Source of the DNA: Ferrovum sp.
GTDB lineage: Bacteria > Pseudomonadota > Gammaproteobacteria > Burkholderiales > Ferrovaceae
NCBI GenBank assembly: GCA_010435995.1
Contig: JAAGNR010000070.1
Location: forward strand, 1-64,000
Direction of reading: 5' to 3'
DNA length: 64,000 bases
In this document: positions 9,200-17,248 of the stretch, piece by piece
Numbering within the stretch: position 1 is the stretch's first letter
How the letters are laid out: each line of letters starts with the position of its first letter
The notes under the pieces: generated by a model
The model's input: only the letters and a program-made list of their open reading frames with translations
What the model was told of the DNA's origin: nothing
Databases searched by the model: none
Program-made: the position numbers and the translations under genes

Positions 9200-10147
9200 A
9201 TGACTCCTATGTGGAAAAAACACCCCTTACACCGTGCACACTGGGGTGCGCTACGACAGTATATTGGAATGATTCCAATCCTGCTTGCCTTCATACCGCG
9301 CCCAGCCTTCGCCTGGGGTGATGAAGGGCATGAAATTGTGGCTGCCATCGCCATGAAATTCATGGAGCCGGAGCAACGCCAGCGCCTGATCCAACTGCTC
9401 TCCCAGGATGACGATACGCTCACGGCCCACGATCCAGTCAGCGTTGCAACCTGGGCAGACCGGTATCGTGACTCGGCACAGGAGGGTCCCCATGTCCATT
9501 ATCATCAGACCCATGCATGGCATTTTGTCGATCTTGAACGCGACCACCCCAACCTGGATCGCGCATGCGCCGATCATCCCCCGCTTCCACAGGGCACCCC
9601 GGCCTCTGCAGGCCCGGCTCGTGACTGTGTGGTCGATAAAATTGAGCAATTTAACGCCGAACTGCAGCATTACAAGACAGCTGGATTTCCCTCGAAAAAT
9701 CGTGCTGAAGCCATTCTGGCCGTCAAATATCTGATCCATTTTATTGGCGATTTGCACCAACCCATGCATGCCATCGACGATCATGATCGGGGGGGGAACG
9801 AACTTAAGGTCAAGTGGCCCCCCGTCCATGCCGGCAGTCTCCATCACTATTGGGACACGGTATTTGTGGAACGACTGGGAACCGATGTCACCCTCGTCGC
9901 GTCTACCCTTGCCGCCCGAATCACCCCGGAAAATCTTCAGGCATGGCAACAGGGTTCAGCCCGCGACTGGGCACGGGAATCCTTTGACACTGCCCGCTCC
10001 GTCGCCTATGACCCCTTGCCAACCCCCAATGAAGCGGGGCATTACCTGCTATCTGACACTTATGTAGACCAAGCCACGGAAGTGGTGGCAGTACAACTGG
10101 AAGAAGCTGGAGTACGTCTCGCCTACTGCCTAGACAAGGACTTATGA
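9200..10147 (+). CDS. Secreted S1/P1-type nuclease
   Basis: Zinc-dependent single-strand nuclease or phosphodiesterase, exported. A signal peptide (hydrophobic IGMIPILLAFIP, cleavage after AFA) leaves a mature N-terminus WGDEGHEIV, as required because Trp1 itself binds zinc in this family. Other ligands are visible: TWAD, HFVD, HFIGDLHQPMH and HYWD. The mature length of about 277 residues is normal. Start may be ATG 9200 or ATG 9209; neither has a good ribosome-binding site. It ends 1 bp before glrR, so the two are probably co-transcribed. A role in nucleic-acid phosphate scavenging is inference. Confidence 0.88.
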   Translation: MTPMWKKHPLHRAHWGALRQYIGMIPILLAFIPRPAFAWGDEGHEIVAAIAMKFMEPEQRQRLIQLLSQDDDTLTAHDPVSVATWADRYRDSAQEGPHVHYHQTHAWHFVDLERDHPNLDRACADHPPLPQGTPASAGPARDCVVDKIEQFNAELQHYKTAGFPSKNRAEAILAVKYLIHFIGDLHQPMHAIDDHDRGGNELKVKWPPVHAGSLHHYWDTVFVERLGTDVTLVASTLAARITPENLQAWQQGSARDWARESFDTARSVAYDPLPTPNEAGHYLLSDTYVDQATEVVAVQLEEAGVRLAYCLDKDL

Positions 10148-10148
10148 C

Positions 10149-11510
10149 ATGAATGCTGCTGTATTGATCGTCGATGATGATGCCGACCTACTCCACTTGC
10201 TCTCCTTGCGTCTGCGCACCGCCGGCTACCGGGTACGTACCGCCACCTCAGCTGAAACCGCCTTGGCTGAAGTCGCTGCGGAACGACCAGGAGTGGTGTT
10301 GAGTGACGTCCAGCTTCCCGGCATGGATGGTTTGCGCCTGTTCGATGAAATTCATTCCCGCGACCCCACCCTTCCGGTCATTCTGCTGACGGCCCATGGC
10401 ACCATTCCTGATGCCGTGGAAGCTACAGCCAAGGGCGTTTTTGGCTACCTGACCAAACCCTTTGATGCTGCCCTGTTGCTGGAAAAAATCAAATCCGCCT
10501 TGACCCTCTACGCGCAAGTAGAAGCCCCATCCACCGCCGATGACCATTGGCGCGAAGAAATACTGAGTCGTTCCCAGCGGATGGCGGAACTGTTGAATGA
10601 AGCCCATCTTGTTGCCCGCTCCGATGTCAGCGTGTTGATCCGTGGCGAAAGTGGCAGCGGCAAAGAGCTTCTGGCCCGCGCTCTACACCGCGCCAGCACG
10701 CGCGCTCAAAACCCCTTTATTGCCCTTAATTGCAGTGCAATTCCTGAAGCTCTACTGGAATCCGAACTCTTTGGACATGAAAAGGGTGCCTTTACCGGCG
10801 CCATTCAAGCGCACCAAGGCCTATTCCGGTCTGCCCAAGGGGGAACACTGTTTCTCGATGAAATCGGTGACATGCCCCTCAATCTCCAAGCCAAACTGTT
10901 GCGCGTTCTGGAAGAACGCAAAGTACGCCCAGTGGGGTCTAATCATAGTCACGCAGTGGATGTGCGCGTACTTTCCGCCACCCACCAAAATCTGGAAGCT
11001 GCCATTACCACCGATCAATTTCGCGAAGACTTGTATTACCGCCTGAATGTTGTGGAGTTGACCCTTCCGCCATTGCGCGAGCGACGGGAAGATATTCCCT
11101 TACTCGTCAAACATTTTCTGGATCGGCTGAACAAAAAATATGGTAAGCATCTCAATGGGTTTGCCCCCGATGCGCTCTCGGTATTGTCCACAGCGCCCTG
11201 GCCAGGAAATATTCGTCAACTCCACAACGTAGTGGAGCAGGTGTGTGCCCTGTCTACCACCCCCATCATTCCCCTCTCCCTGGTGCAACGTGCTCTGCGC
11301 CTTCCAGCAGTGGAAATCCTCAGTTTGACCGAAGCGCGCGAACGCTTTGAACGCGACTATCTTACGGGCTTACTCAAGCTCACCGAAGGTCAGGTTGCCG
11401 ACGCCGCCCGCTTGGCCCAACGCAATCGTACGGAGTTCTACCGCCTGTTACAAAAATATGGCCTGACCCCTGACAGTTTCCGCACCGTCTCTTTACAACG
11501 ACAAGAATAG
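10149..11510 (+). CDS. glrR: Sigma-54-dependent response regulator GlrR (QseF)
   Basis: The 453 residues have three parts: a receiver domain (1-115) with VDDD, phosphoacceptor Asp53 ([11 protein letters not shown]) and TKPFD; an AAA+ sigma-54 interaction domain (about 135-370) with Walker A GESGSGKE and the intact GAFTGA loop; and a C-terminal Fis-type helix-turn-helix ([24 protein letters not shown]). This tail and the nearby GlrK-like kinase and QseG-like lipoprotein identify the GlrR/QseF type. In enterobacteria GlrR activates glmY from a sigma-54 promoter by binding TGTC-N10-GACA; an exact copy of that site lies 43 bp after this gene, before opgH. AAGGA supports the ATG start. Confidence 0.92.
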   Translation: MNAAVLIVDDDADLLHLLSLRLRTAGYRVRTATSAETALAEVAAERPGVVLSDVQLPGMDGLRLFDEIHSRDPTLPVILLTAHGTIPDAVEATAKGVFGYLTKPFDAALLLEKIKSALTLYAQVEAPSTADDHWREEILSRSQRMAELLNEAHLVARSDVSVLIRGESGSGKELLARALHRASTRAQNPFIALNCSAIPEALLESELFGHEKGAFTGAIQAHQGLFRSAQGGTLFLDEIGDMPLNLQAKLLRVLEERKVRPVGSNHSHAVDVRVLSATHQNLEAAITTDQFREDLYYRLNVVELTLPPLRERREDIPLLVKHFLDRLNKKYGKHLNGFAPDALSVLSTAPWPGNIRQLHNVVEQVCALSTTPIIPLSLVQRALRLPAVEILSLTEARERFERDYLTGLLKLTEGQVADAARLAQRNRTEFYRLLQKYGLTPDSFRTVSLQRQE

Positions 11511-11552
11511 TATCTAATAAATCATATGGTTATATAATACCCCCGCAGCGCA

Positions 11553-11570
11553 TGTCGCTTATCCACGACA
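11553..11570. promoter_or_regulatory. Predicted GlrR binding site upstream of opgH
   Basis: TGTC at 11553-11556 and GACA at 11567-11570, separated by exactly 10 bp, match the recognition sequence TGTC-N10-GACA described for GlrR of enterobacteria. It is about 117 bp upstream of the -24 element of the opgH sigma-54 promoter, the usual distance for an enhancer. The stretch between is AT-rich and could be bent; ATCAATTCATAA near 11634 is an imperfect IHF-like sequence (inference). Confidence 0.72.
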
Positions 11571-11686
11571 AAATCTCCGCCTGCTCACCCACTGCCCTCC
11601 CTCAATCCGATAAAATCACCAAAAAACTTCTACGATCAATTCATAACAAACTGTTAAATATAGATTTAATTTAATAGCCCGGGATA

Positions 11687-11701
11687 TGGCACGAACATTG
11701 C
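11687..11701 (+). promoter_or_regulatory. Sigma-54 (RpoN) promoter of opgH
   Basis: TGGCAC-GAACA-TTGC agrees with the sigma-54 consensus at every conserved position: GG at 11688-11689 (-24) and GC at 11700-11701 (-12) with correct spacing. The transcript should begin about 12 nt after the -12 cytosine, near 11713, directly at the opgH ATG (11714). This implies either a leaderless message or use of a later start codon such as ATG 11783. Confidence 0.85.
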
Positions 11702-11713
11702 TTTAGTAAGGGC

Positions 11714-13675
11714 ATGAATCCCTACGACCTCACACCGCTGACCCATCCTGAACTTCAGGCCCCCCCCCTCCATCGTGGCTCCATGGTTTCTCGACCGTGG
11801 TTCGGATTTTGGAACGGCTTCGTAGAGTCCCTCCGTGAAGCCTTGCGCCCCCCTCGCGCAAGCATCACACCGGATCAGCCTTGGGAACGTGCGGCACAAC
11901 AACGCCGTCGCCTCCTGATCGCGGGGATTCTTTTTTCTTCTCTGGTGGCTGGCTGGATGCAGTGGCCGACCCCACACCACGGAGCAATCGCAGTACTATC
12001 GTGGCTCCAGTGGAGCCTGTTCGTCCTGCTCTTTGCTTGGGTTGCCGCAGGCTTCATGACGGCTCTCATGGGTTTCTGGGTGCAACTGCGTCCCGACCCT
12101 TACGCCCTCTCTCTCCGCTCGGCCAAATTTGTTTCCCTCTCCGGCAGTGAAGCCCGTACCGCTGTCATTATGCCCATCTGCAATGAGCAAGTGACCAGCG
12201 TCTTCGCCGGTTTACGTGCTACCTGCGAATCCCTGGCGGCCACCAAGGATGCCGCGCTATTCGATGTGTTCATCCTATCCGACAGCTTCGATGAGAAAAT
12301 TCTGGCTGAAGAACACTTGGCTTGGTCAGAACTACAGGCGCTTCTCGGTTCAAGCTTACGTATCTATTATCGGGTACGTCAACGCCGGGGGCGCAAAAAA
12401 GCCGGCAATGTGGCAGATTTCTGTCGCCGCTGGGGCAAAAACTATCGCTATATGGTCGTGTTGGATGCCGACAGTACCATGACCGGACTCAGCCTCACCA
12501 CTCTGGTCCGACTCATGGAGAAAGATCCGCAGGCAGGCATCATTCAAACCGCTCCGCGCTCTGTAGGACTGGACACCTTTCACGCCCGCAGCCAGCAGTT
12601 TGCTGGACGAGTCAGCGGACGCCTGTTCACCGCCGGAATGCAATACTGGCAACTCGGCGAGTCCCACTACTGGGGTCATAACGCCATCCTGCGGGTCGCC
12701 CCTTTCATGCAACATTGTGGACTGGCCCTACTTCCTGGCAAGGGAAGCATGAGTGGCGAAATTCTTTCCCATGACTTTGTTGAGGCAGCGCTCTTACGTC
12801 GGGCTGGCTATCATACGTGGATCGTACCTTCCCTTGAAGGCAGTTACGAACAACAACCCTCCCATCTTTTGGAAGAACTACAACGTGATCGTCGCTGGTG
12901 CCAAGGCAATCTGAAAAACTTCCGCTTGCTTTGGGAGCCTGGTTTTCACGCCGTTCATCGCGCCATGCTCGTCACCGGCGTCCTCGCCTATGCCTCAGCC
13001 CCTCTCTGGCTGATTTACCTGATCACCAGTGTGGGACTGACCCTTTTAGCCCCCACCTCTACAGCCATTCTTCCCCCCTTCTGGCCAATTACCCTGGGAA
13101 TGCTGTTCGTCCCCCGTGTACTCTCCTGGCTCACGGTATTCATGCACCGCGAACAGGATCAATATGGTGGAACCGGCGCTTTTCTCGCCAGCGCCTTGGC
13201 CGAAACCACCCTTTCCGTCCTGCAGGCCCCCTTGCGCATGGTTGCCCATACCCTTTTCGTCACCACCGCCTTGACGGGATTCCGGCTCGAATGGAAGTCT
13301 CCGGCCCGCGAAGCCACCACCCTTTCCTGGTCCGCCACCTGGGCCCATTACCGCACCTTGTTTATCACGGCTGCAGGCACGTTGAGCATGGTTTCCCTGT
13401 ACAGTGCCCACACAGCGCTGTACCTCCTGCCCGTTGTCCTGCCCTGGCTGCTGTCAACCCCCATGGCCGTCTTCACCAGTCATTCAACGCGCTCATTGAG
13501 AGTTCAGGGCATTCCACTGTTCGACATCCCCGAAGAAAGACGTATTCCTTCCGTATTACGGCGGGCTTGGCAATATGCCGGCTTGGCAGGTCAACGACCC
13601 TCGTCAGGGTTGCGCCCCAGTACCGTTCTTGTCCCCGCCTGGTCGCGAACTCAAGTGGTGCTCGATCGCTCGTAA
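11714..13675 (+). CDS. opgH: Osmoregulated periplasmic glucan glucosyltransferase
   Basis: Inner-membrane family 2 glycosyltransferase (OpgH/MdoH) that makes the beta-glucan backbone of osmoregulated periplasmic glucans. Membrane segments lie near residues 65-85 and 92-115, followed by the cytoplasmic GT domain (AVIMPICNEQ, VVLDADSTM, ILSHDFVEAALLRRAG and the RRWCQGN motif), then further membrane segments. At 653 aa it is shorter than E. coli OpgH (about 847) at both ends. Its partner opgG is not adjacent. It sits inside what is a contiguous glr operon in enterobacteria and overlaps the convergent qseG-like gene by 72 bp. AAGGG ends 1 nt before ATG 11714, too close for that ATG, so ATG 11783 remains a plausible alternative start. 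Confidence 0.93.
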   Translation: MNPYDLTPLTHPELQAPPLHRGSMVSRPWFGFWNGFVESLREALRPPRASITPDQPWERAAQQRRRLLIAGILFSSLVAGWMQWPTPHHGAIAVLSWLQWSLFVLLFAWVAAGFMTALMGFWVQLRPDPYALSLRSAKFVSLSGSEARTAVIMPICNEQVTSVFAGLRATCESLAATKDAALFDVFILSDSFDEKILAEEHLAWSELQALLGSSLRIYYRVRQRRGRKKAGNVADFCRRWGKNYRYMVVLDADSTMTGLSLTTLVRLMEKDPQAGIIQTAPRSVGLDTFHARSQQFAGRVSGRLFTAGMQYWQLGESHYWGHNAILRVAPFMQHCGLALLPGKGSMSGEILSHDFVEAALLRRAGYHTWIVPSLEGSYEQQPSHLLEELQRDRRWCQGNLKNFRLLWEPGFHAVHRAMLVTGVLAYASAPLWLIYLITSVGLTLLAPTSTAILPPFWPITLGMLFVPRVLSWLTVFMHREQDQYGGTGAFLASALAETTLSVLQAPLRMVAHTLFVTTALTGFRLEWKSPAREATTLSWSATWAHYRTLFITAAGTLSMVSLYSAHTALYLLPVVLPWLLSTPMAVFTSHSTRSLRVQGIPLFDIPEERRIPSVLRRAWQYAGLAGQRPSSGLRPSTVLVPAWSRTQVVLDRS

Positions 13676-14218
13676 CTCCTGTATTTGGCGCGATAGCACG
13701 TCGGCTTTCCCTTGCATTTCCTGAGATTGCCGAGCCAACTGCTCCAATTGGCCCTCGATGTACAGCTGGGTTTTGGCCCATTGATCCAACCAATGAGACA
13801 GGGGCAGTAACTCTGCAGTTTCGTTGCGGACTGTCTGTACCTGTAAGTCCTGAAGCAATTGAAGTGCCTGCTGTGTCGCTCCTCCCTGATGTTGCAAAAG
13901 CAACAACTGTGCCCGCCGCAACCGATCCAACGGTCCTTCTGGTTGTGGCTGTGACTCAAGGCTCAACAACACCTCCTTTCTGGCTCCAACCGACAGACTC
14001 ATGTCTTGGGTTAACTGGGATAAAGCCATATTGAGAAACCCCTCCCCCTGCGTATCGGGACGACTCTTCGTGGACTCCATAGTCTTGATGGGCAAGGGAG
14101 GCAAGACAGGAGAGGTCACCGTTGGAACGACCATCGGGGTACACCCTGACAGGCTCAACCACACCCCGCAGGAAATCCATAACCGAAACTTTCTCGCCTG
14201 CACTTTACTTGAATTCAT
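13604..14218 (-). CDS. QseG/YfhG-like outer-membrane lipoprotein
   Basis: A lipoprotein signal with lipobox LSGC ends near residue 26, followed by a Pro-rich stretch and a helical, Gln/Leu-rich body with coiled-coil character. In enterobacteria QseG is encoded with GlrK and GlrR and interacts with the kinase; position directly after glrK is the main reason for this name, as the sequence is weakly conserved. ATG 14218 (204 aa) gives a proper lipoprotein signal; an alternative TTG at 14254 overlaps the glrK stop (TTGA) but makes an unusually long n-region. The last 72 bp are also the end of opgH on the other strand. Confidence 0.7.
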   Translation of the reverse strand: MNSSKVQARKFRLWISCGVWLSLSGCTPMVVPTVTSPVLPPLPIKTMESTKSRPDTQGEGFLNMALSQLTQDMSLSVGARKEVLLSLESQPQPEGPLDRLRRAQLLLLQHQGGATQQALQLLQDLQVQTVRNETAELLPLSHWLDQWAKTQLYIEGQLEQLARQSQEMQGKADVLSRQIQELRAIEHHLSSRPGGDKNGTGAQP

Positions 14219-14250
14219 GGGACTCTCTAAATACGATGTAAAATTACTGC

Positions 14251-15735
14251 TCAACCAACCGCGACCCCTTCGTCTTCCGCACCCGGAATTTCCAGATGAA
14301 AATGAGCCCCGCGAGGGCTCGGCTCGAGTCGCACTGTCCCCCCGTGGGCCTGTACCAACTCACGAACAATGGACAACCCGACACCACTTCCCTTGCGCGC
14401 ACCGGAAGGTTGCCGTTTCCCCTGATAAAACGGGTTAAAAATTTGTGGGCCATCCTGCGGATCCACTCCCGGCCCCTCATCCACGACATCCAGATGGAAC
14501 CCCTTGCCTGCAGGGATAAGGTTGATCAAAACCGTCCCCGCTTCAGGGGAAAAACGAATCGCATTGATCAGAAGGTTGCTGGCAACCGTATCCAATTTGT
14601 CGGCATCCATCCATACTCGGCACACTGGGCCATGCACTGCGACACGCAATGCCTTAGCCTGTATTTGCAAACGCTGCCGCTCCACCAACTGGTCAAGCAA
14701 CCCACGAATATCAATCCACTGACGATGCAGATGCTGTGCTCCAGAAGCCGCAGCATTGTACTGCAATAAGCTTTCAATCTGGTGCTGCAGGGCCAAAGAA
14801 TTATCTCTCAGAATCACCAAAATTTCTTCCTGAGCCCCATTGATGGGCCCTGGTACCTCTTCTGACAGGAGCGCGACACCCTCCCTCAAATTGGCCAGAG
14901 GAGTTTTCAGTTCGTGGGAAATATGACGAAAGAACTGGAGCTTATCCGACTCCAAGAGCGCCAGTCGCTGTTGCACCCAGCGCACACGTTCCCCCAGTTG
15001 CCGCAAATCCGTGGGGCCGCCAAAAGGCTTGGAAGCACTGGATTGGGGCTGACCCAGCTGTCGTATGGCGCGATCCAGTTGCGCAAAAGACCAGGACAAC
15101 CAGGTTCCCAAAAGCAACGCCAGGGCAATCGCCACCGTGGCCGCCGTGATCCCCATGGTAATCAGATCCTGTCGCTGCTTATCAAATGCCTGCAACAATT
15201 TTTGGTTCTGGTCGGCCAGACGATTTTGCACCACTTTCTGGATTTGCTGATCCACTAACCCCAGCTGCCCAAATGCCGCAATCACATTATCCGTTGCCGA
15301 CGGGGAAAAAAAATCTCCTCCAGGTTCCAGCAAAGGCGAAATGGTCTCTTCCGTCAAAGCCGTCCATTGGGTCAACAGAGGCGTCAAATCTTCGGCATCT
15401 CCCCGACTCAGAACCCCCACCAAGTGCTCCCCCTGCTCCAGGGAATGAGTGATATCCTGACGCAGTGAACGATCATGCAACACCAGGTATTGACGGGTCT
15501 GACGCTCCAGTGTCACGGTAATGTCCTGGAGCTCGCGAACCTCCTCCGTACGCTGCAACGCTTTGGCGGGGAAATCTCGGCTGTCCCGACTCAGGGTATC
15601 CACCGCCACGAGAGCGCGCAACAGTGCCCCGCCCAAAAGCACCACGATCCCGGCGAAAGCTATCCACAGCAAATGCTTAAATGAAAATGGAAAAGGTGCA
15701 CGCAGCAAAAACCTTTTGAAACGCGCCCAGGTCAC
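14251..15735 (-). CDS. glrK: Sensor histidine kinase GlrK (QseE)
   Basis: Membrane kinase expected to phosphorylate GlrR. Membrane segments at about 22-42 and 192-216 enclose a periplasmic sensor region of roughly 150 residues, predicted helical. A HAMP-like linker leads to the phosphoacceptor His274 (HISHELKTPLANL), then the ATPase domain with NLLINAIRFS, DEGPGVDP and GSGVGLSIV. 494 residues, normal for the family. The start is GTG 15735, without a strong ribosome-binding site. It is encoded opposite to glrR, separated from it by opgH, and lies 32 bp downstream of a cyclic-nucleotide-binding-domain gene on the same strand. Confidence 0.9.
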   Translation of the reverse strand: MTWARFKRFLLRAPFPFSFKHLLWIAFAGIVVLLGGALLRALVAVDTLSRDSRDFPAKALQRTEEVRELQDITVTLERQTRQYLVLHDRSLRQDITHSLEQGEHLVGVLSRGDAEDLTPLLTQWTALTEETISPLLEPGGDFFSPSATDNVIAAFGQLGLVDQQIQKVVQNRLADQNQKLLQAFDKQRQDLITMGITAATVAIALALLLGTWLSWSFAQLDRAIRQLGQPQSSASKPFGGPTDLRQLGERVRWVQQRLALLESDKLQFFRHISHELKTPLANLREGVALLSEEVPGPINGAQEEILVILRDNSLALQHQIESLLQYNAAASGAQHLHRQWIDIRGLLDQLVERQRLQIQAKALRVAVHGPVCRVWMDADKLDTVASNLLINAIRFSPEAGTVLINLIPAGKGFHLDVVDEGPGVDPQDGPQIFNPFYQGKRQPSGARKGSGVGLSIVRELVQAHGGTVRLEPSPRGAHFHLEIPGAEDEGVAVG

Positions 15736-15767
15736 GGAGCTGTGGTCTCTGAATGCGTTAAAAGGAG

Positions 15768-16295
15768 CTACTTCCCTGTGCGGTACAGATAATGGGAGAA
15801 GTGCGAGTAATTGGTGCTGACGGCGCGAAACAAGCGATCCAGGCTCACGATGGCATGCTCCACAATATTGATGGCAATAAAGGGGTGCTCGGACTTCAAA
15901 CGTTTGTACATGGTTCGGGACAGTTTGAGCACCTGGGTAGAGGGCTCCTTCACCACCAACCGCACTGAACGAGGCAATTTGTCAAAAAACGACATTTCCC
16001 CCAGCATTTCACCTGAGCCGGCATAAGCAATTTCATTTTCCTGATCCTGCTCTACAAATGCCAAGGCAATCTGCCCCTGAACCACGAAATACAAAGCATC
16101 TCCCACTGATCCAATTTCGGAGAGGATTTTTCCCTTGTCGAATTCCAGATAAGTCAGATACTCCAACAGGGTACGAACCTCATTGACCGTCAGAGATTCA
16201 CACAGATAGTGATGATCGAGAAGCCGTGACAAACGGATTTGCTGGGTTGCGGGGTCGTGATCAATGGCATGGGTCAACACAGATTTGCTGGTCAT
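15768..16295 (-). CDS. Stand-alone cyclic-nucleotide-binding-domain protein
   Basis: 175 residues from ATG 16295 (AAGGA 9 nt upstream); the ORF-track version starts 22 codons too early. The centre is a Crp-like cNMP-binding beta barrel: FDKGKILSEIGSVGDALYFVVQGQI, then GSGEMLGEMSFFDKLPRSVRLVV, where the GEMSFFD/R pattern corresponds to the phosphate-binding cassette. A helical tail (HPFIAINIVEHAIVSLDRLF) follows, but there is no DNA-binding helix-turn-helix, so it is not a Crp/Fnr transcription factor. It probably heads a glrK-qseG transcript and may feed a nucleotide signal into that system, which is inference. Confidence 0.85.
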   Translation of the reverse strand: MTSKSVLTHAIDHDPATQQIRLSRLLDHHYLCESLTVNEVRTLLEYLTYLEFDKGKILSEIGSVGDALYFVVQGQIALAFVEQDQENEIAYAGSGEMLGEMSFFDKLPRSVRLVVKEPSTQVLKLSRTMYKRLKSEHPFIAINIVEHAIVSLDRLFRAVSTNYSHFSHYLYRTGK

Positions 16296-16600
16296 AAATC
16301 GTGTCCTTAAAGTATGGAAGCTCCGAAGAGCGACAAGCAGACCGATCCTGCCATCGCGCATTAAGGAAATTATACCAAGGATTGCGCCATCCTCCGATGA
16401 TTTTTACCCTCACGCCCAGCAAACCATTCAATCTGTTGCTTAATATGTTCTGGCGAAGGAACCATTGACCGTATGCAATCCTTCGATTATGTTGTCCCTA
16501 TAGGTCGATTTATTCCTCACATCAATTGACGAACGATATCGCCAATCGATAGCATATGGCGGACATCCTTCCTCATTTATCCCCCTCTGGTACACACTGT
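16296..16600. other. Non-coding gap between divergent genes
   Basis: About 305 bp without a convincing reading frame. It must hold promoters for the cNMP-domain gene (minus) and the small exported protein gene (plus). For the latter, TTGACG (16526-16531) and TAGCAT (16550-16555) with an 18-bp spacer are a reasonable sigma-70 candidate. No repeat, RNA gene or terminator recognised. Confidence 0.5.
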
Positions 16601-16945
16601 ATGAAAGTTCGAAATCTTATTTCCGCAATTTATATTCTGGCTAGCGTGACTCTAACAGCTCCCGCATATGGAGAGGAACCCTCGCATTCCAGCGATAATC
16701 CCACTCCCCCCAAAGAGGTTTATGTTCCCGGTCTGGGAGAGTTCATGGGAGCCACCCAAGTACGCCATGCCAAACTCTGGTTCGCCGGCACAGAAGGAAA
16801 CTGGGATCTGGCGGCTTATGAGGTGGGGGAATTGCGCGAGGGCCTGGATGATGCGGCACAATTTGATGCCATGTTCAAAAACATTCCGTTAAATTACGCC
16901 TCATTACGCCGAAATATCTCTTGCCAAACTGGGGTGTCCATATAA
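16601..16945 (+). pseudogene. 3'-truncated gene for a small exported protein
   Basis: From ATG 16601 the 114-residue product has a signal peptide (cleavage after AYG) and a conserved-looking core GEFMGATQVRHAKLWFAG...NWDLAAYEVGELREG. From memory, homologues of this type are 40-80 residues longer and end in a region with a CxxCH-like motif; here the sequence after FKNIPLN turns into an unrelated tail (NYASLRRNISCQTGVSI) and stops. The most likely reading is a gene cut at its 3' end by the insertion or deletion that brought in the downstream toxin-antitoxin genes. The memory-based comparison needs a database check. Confidence 0.55.
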
Positions 16946-17020
16946 GCAACCATTCTTTACAATATGATCATCTTGATTGAAAATATACGTTTAGATGACT
17001 ATTTCAATGAGGCCGAATCC

Positions 17021-17248
17021 ATGAAAACTGCCACGGTGGCGAATGCCAAATCGCATCTATCCGCCTTGCTCGCCGAAGTTGAAGGAGGCCAAGGTATTGT
17101 GATCACCCGCCGTGGAAAGCCAGTGGCACGTCTCATTCCCGAGCCGCGATCAGGGGGCTTCGACTGGGCTGACTTGCGCAATTGGGTATCTGCGCCGCCG
17201 ACATCGGGTCTGACCGTTGCCGAAATGCGCGAACAGGACCTGCTGTGA
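17021..17248 (+). CDS. Phd/YefM-family antitoxin
   Basis: 75 residues from ATG 17021, with GAGG about 8 nt upstream; the ORF track adds 19 codons. The typical Phd/YefM N-terminal fold is visible (VANAKSHLSALLAEVEGGQGIVITRRGKPVARLIP), which dimerises and binds the operator DNA; the C-terminal tail should wrap the toxin. The stop overlaps the GTG start of the following PIN-domain gene (GTGA), the standard toxin-antitoxin layout. Confidence 0.9.
   Translation: MKTATVANAKSHLSALLAEVEGGQGIVITRRGKPVARLIPEPRSGGFDWADLRNWVSAPPTSGLTVAEMREQDLL

Noticed and set aside
12898-14034. 378-aa plus-strand ORF across the end of opgH
   Set aside because: Shifted frame of opgH followed by antisense of the qseG-like gene; composition (Pro/Arg/His-rich) is that of a shadow frame.
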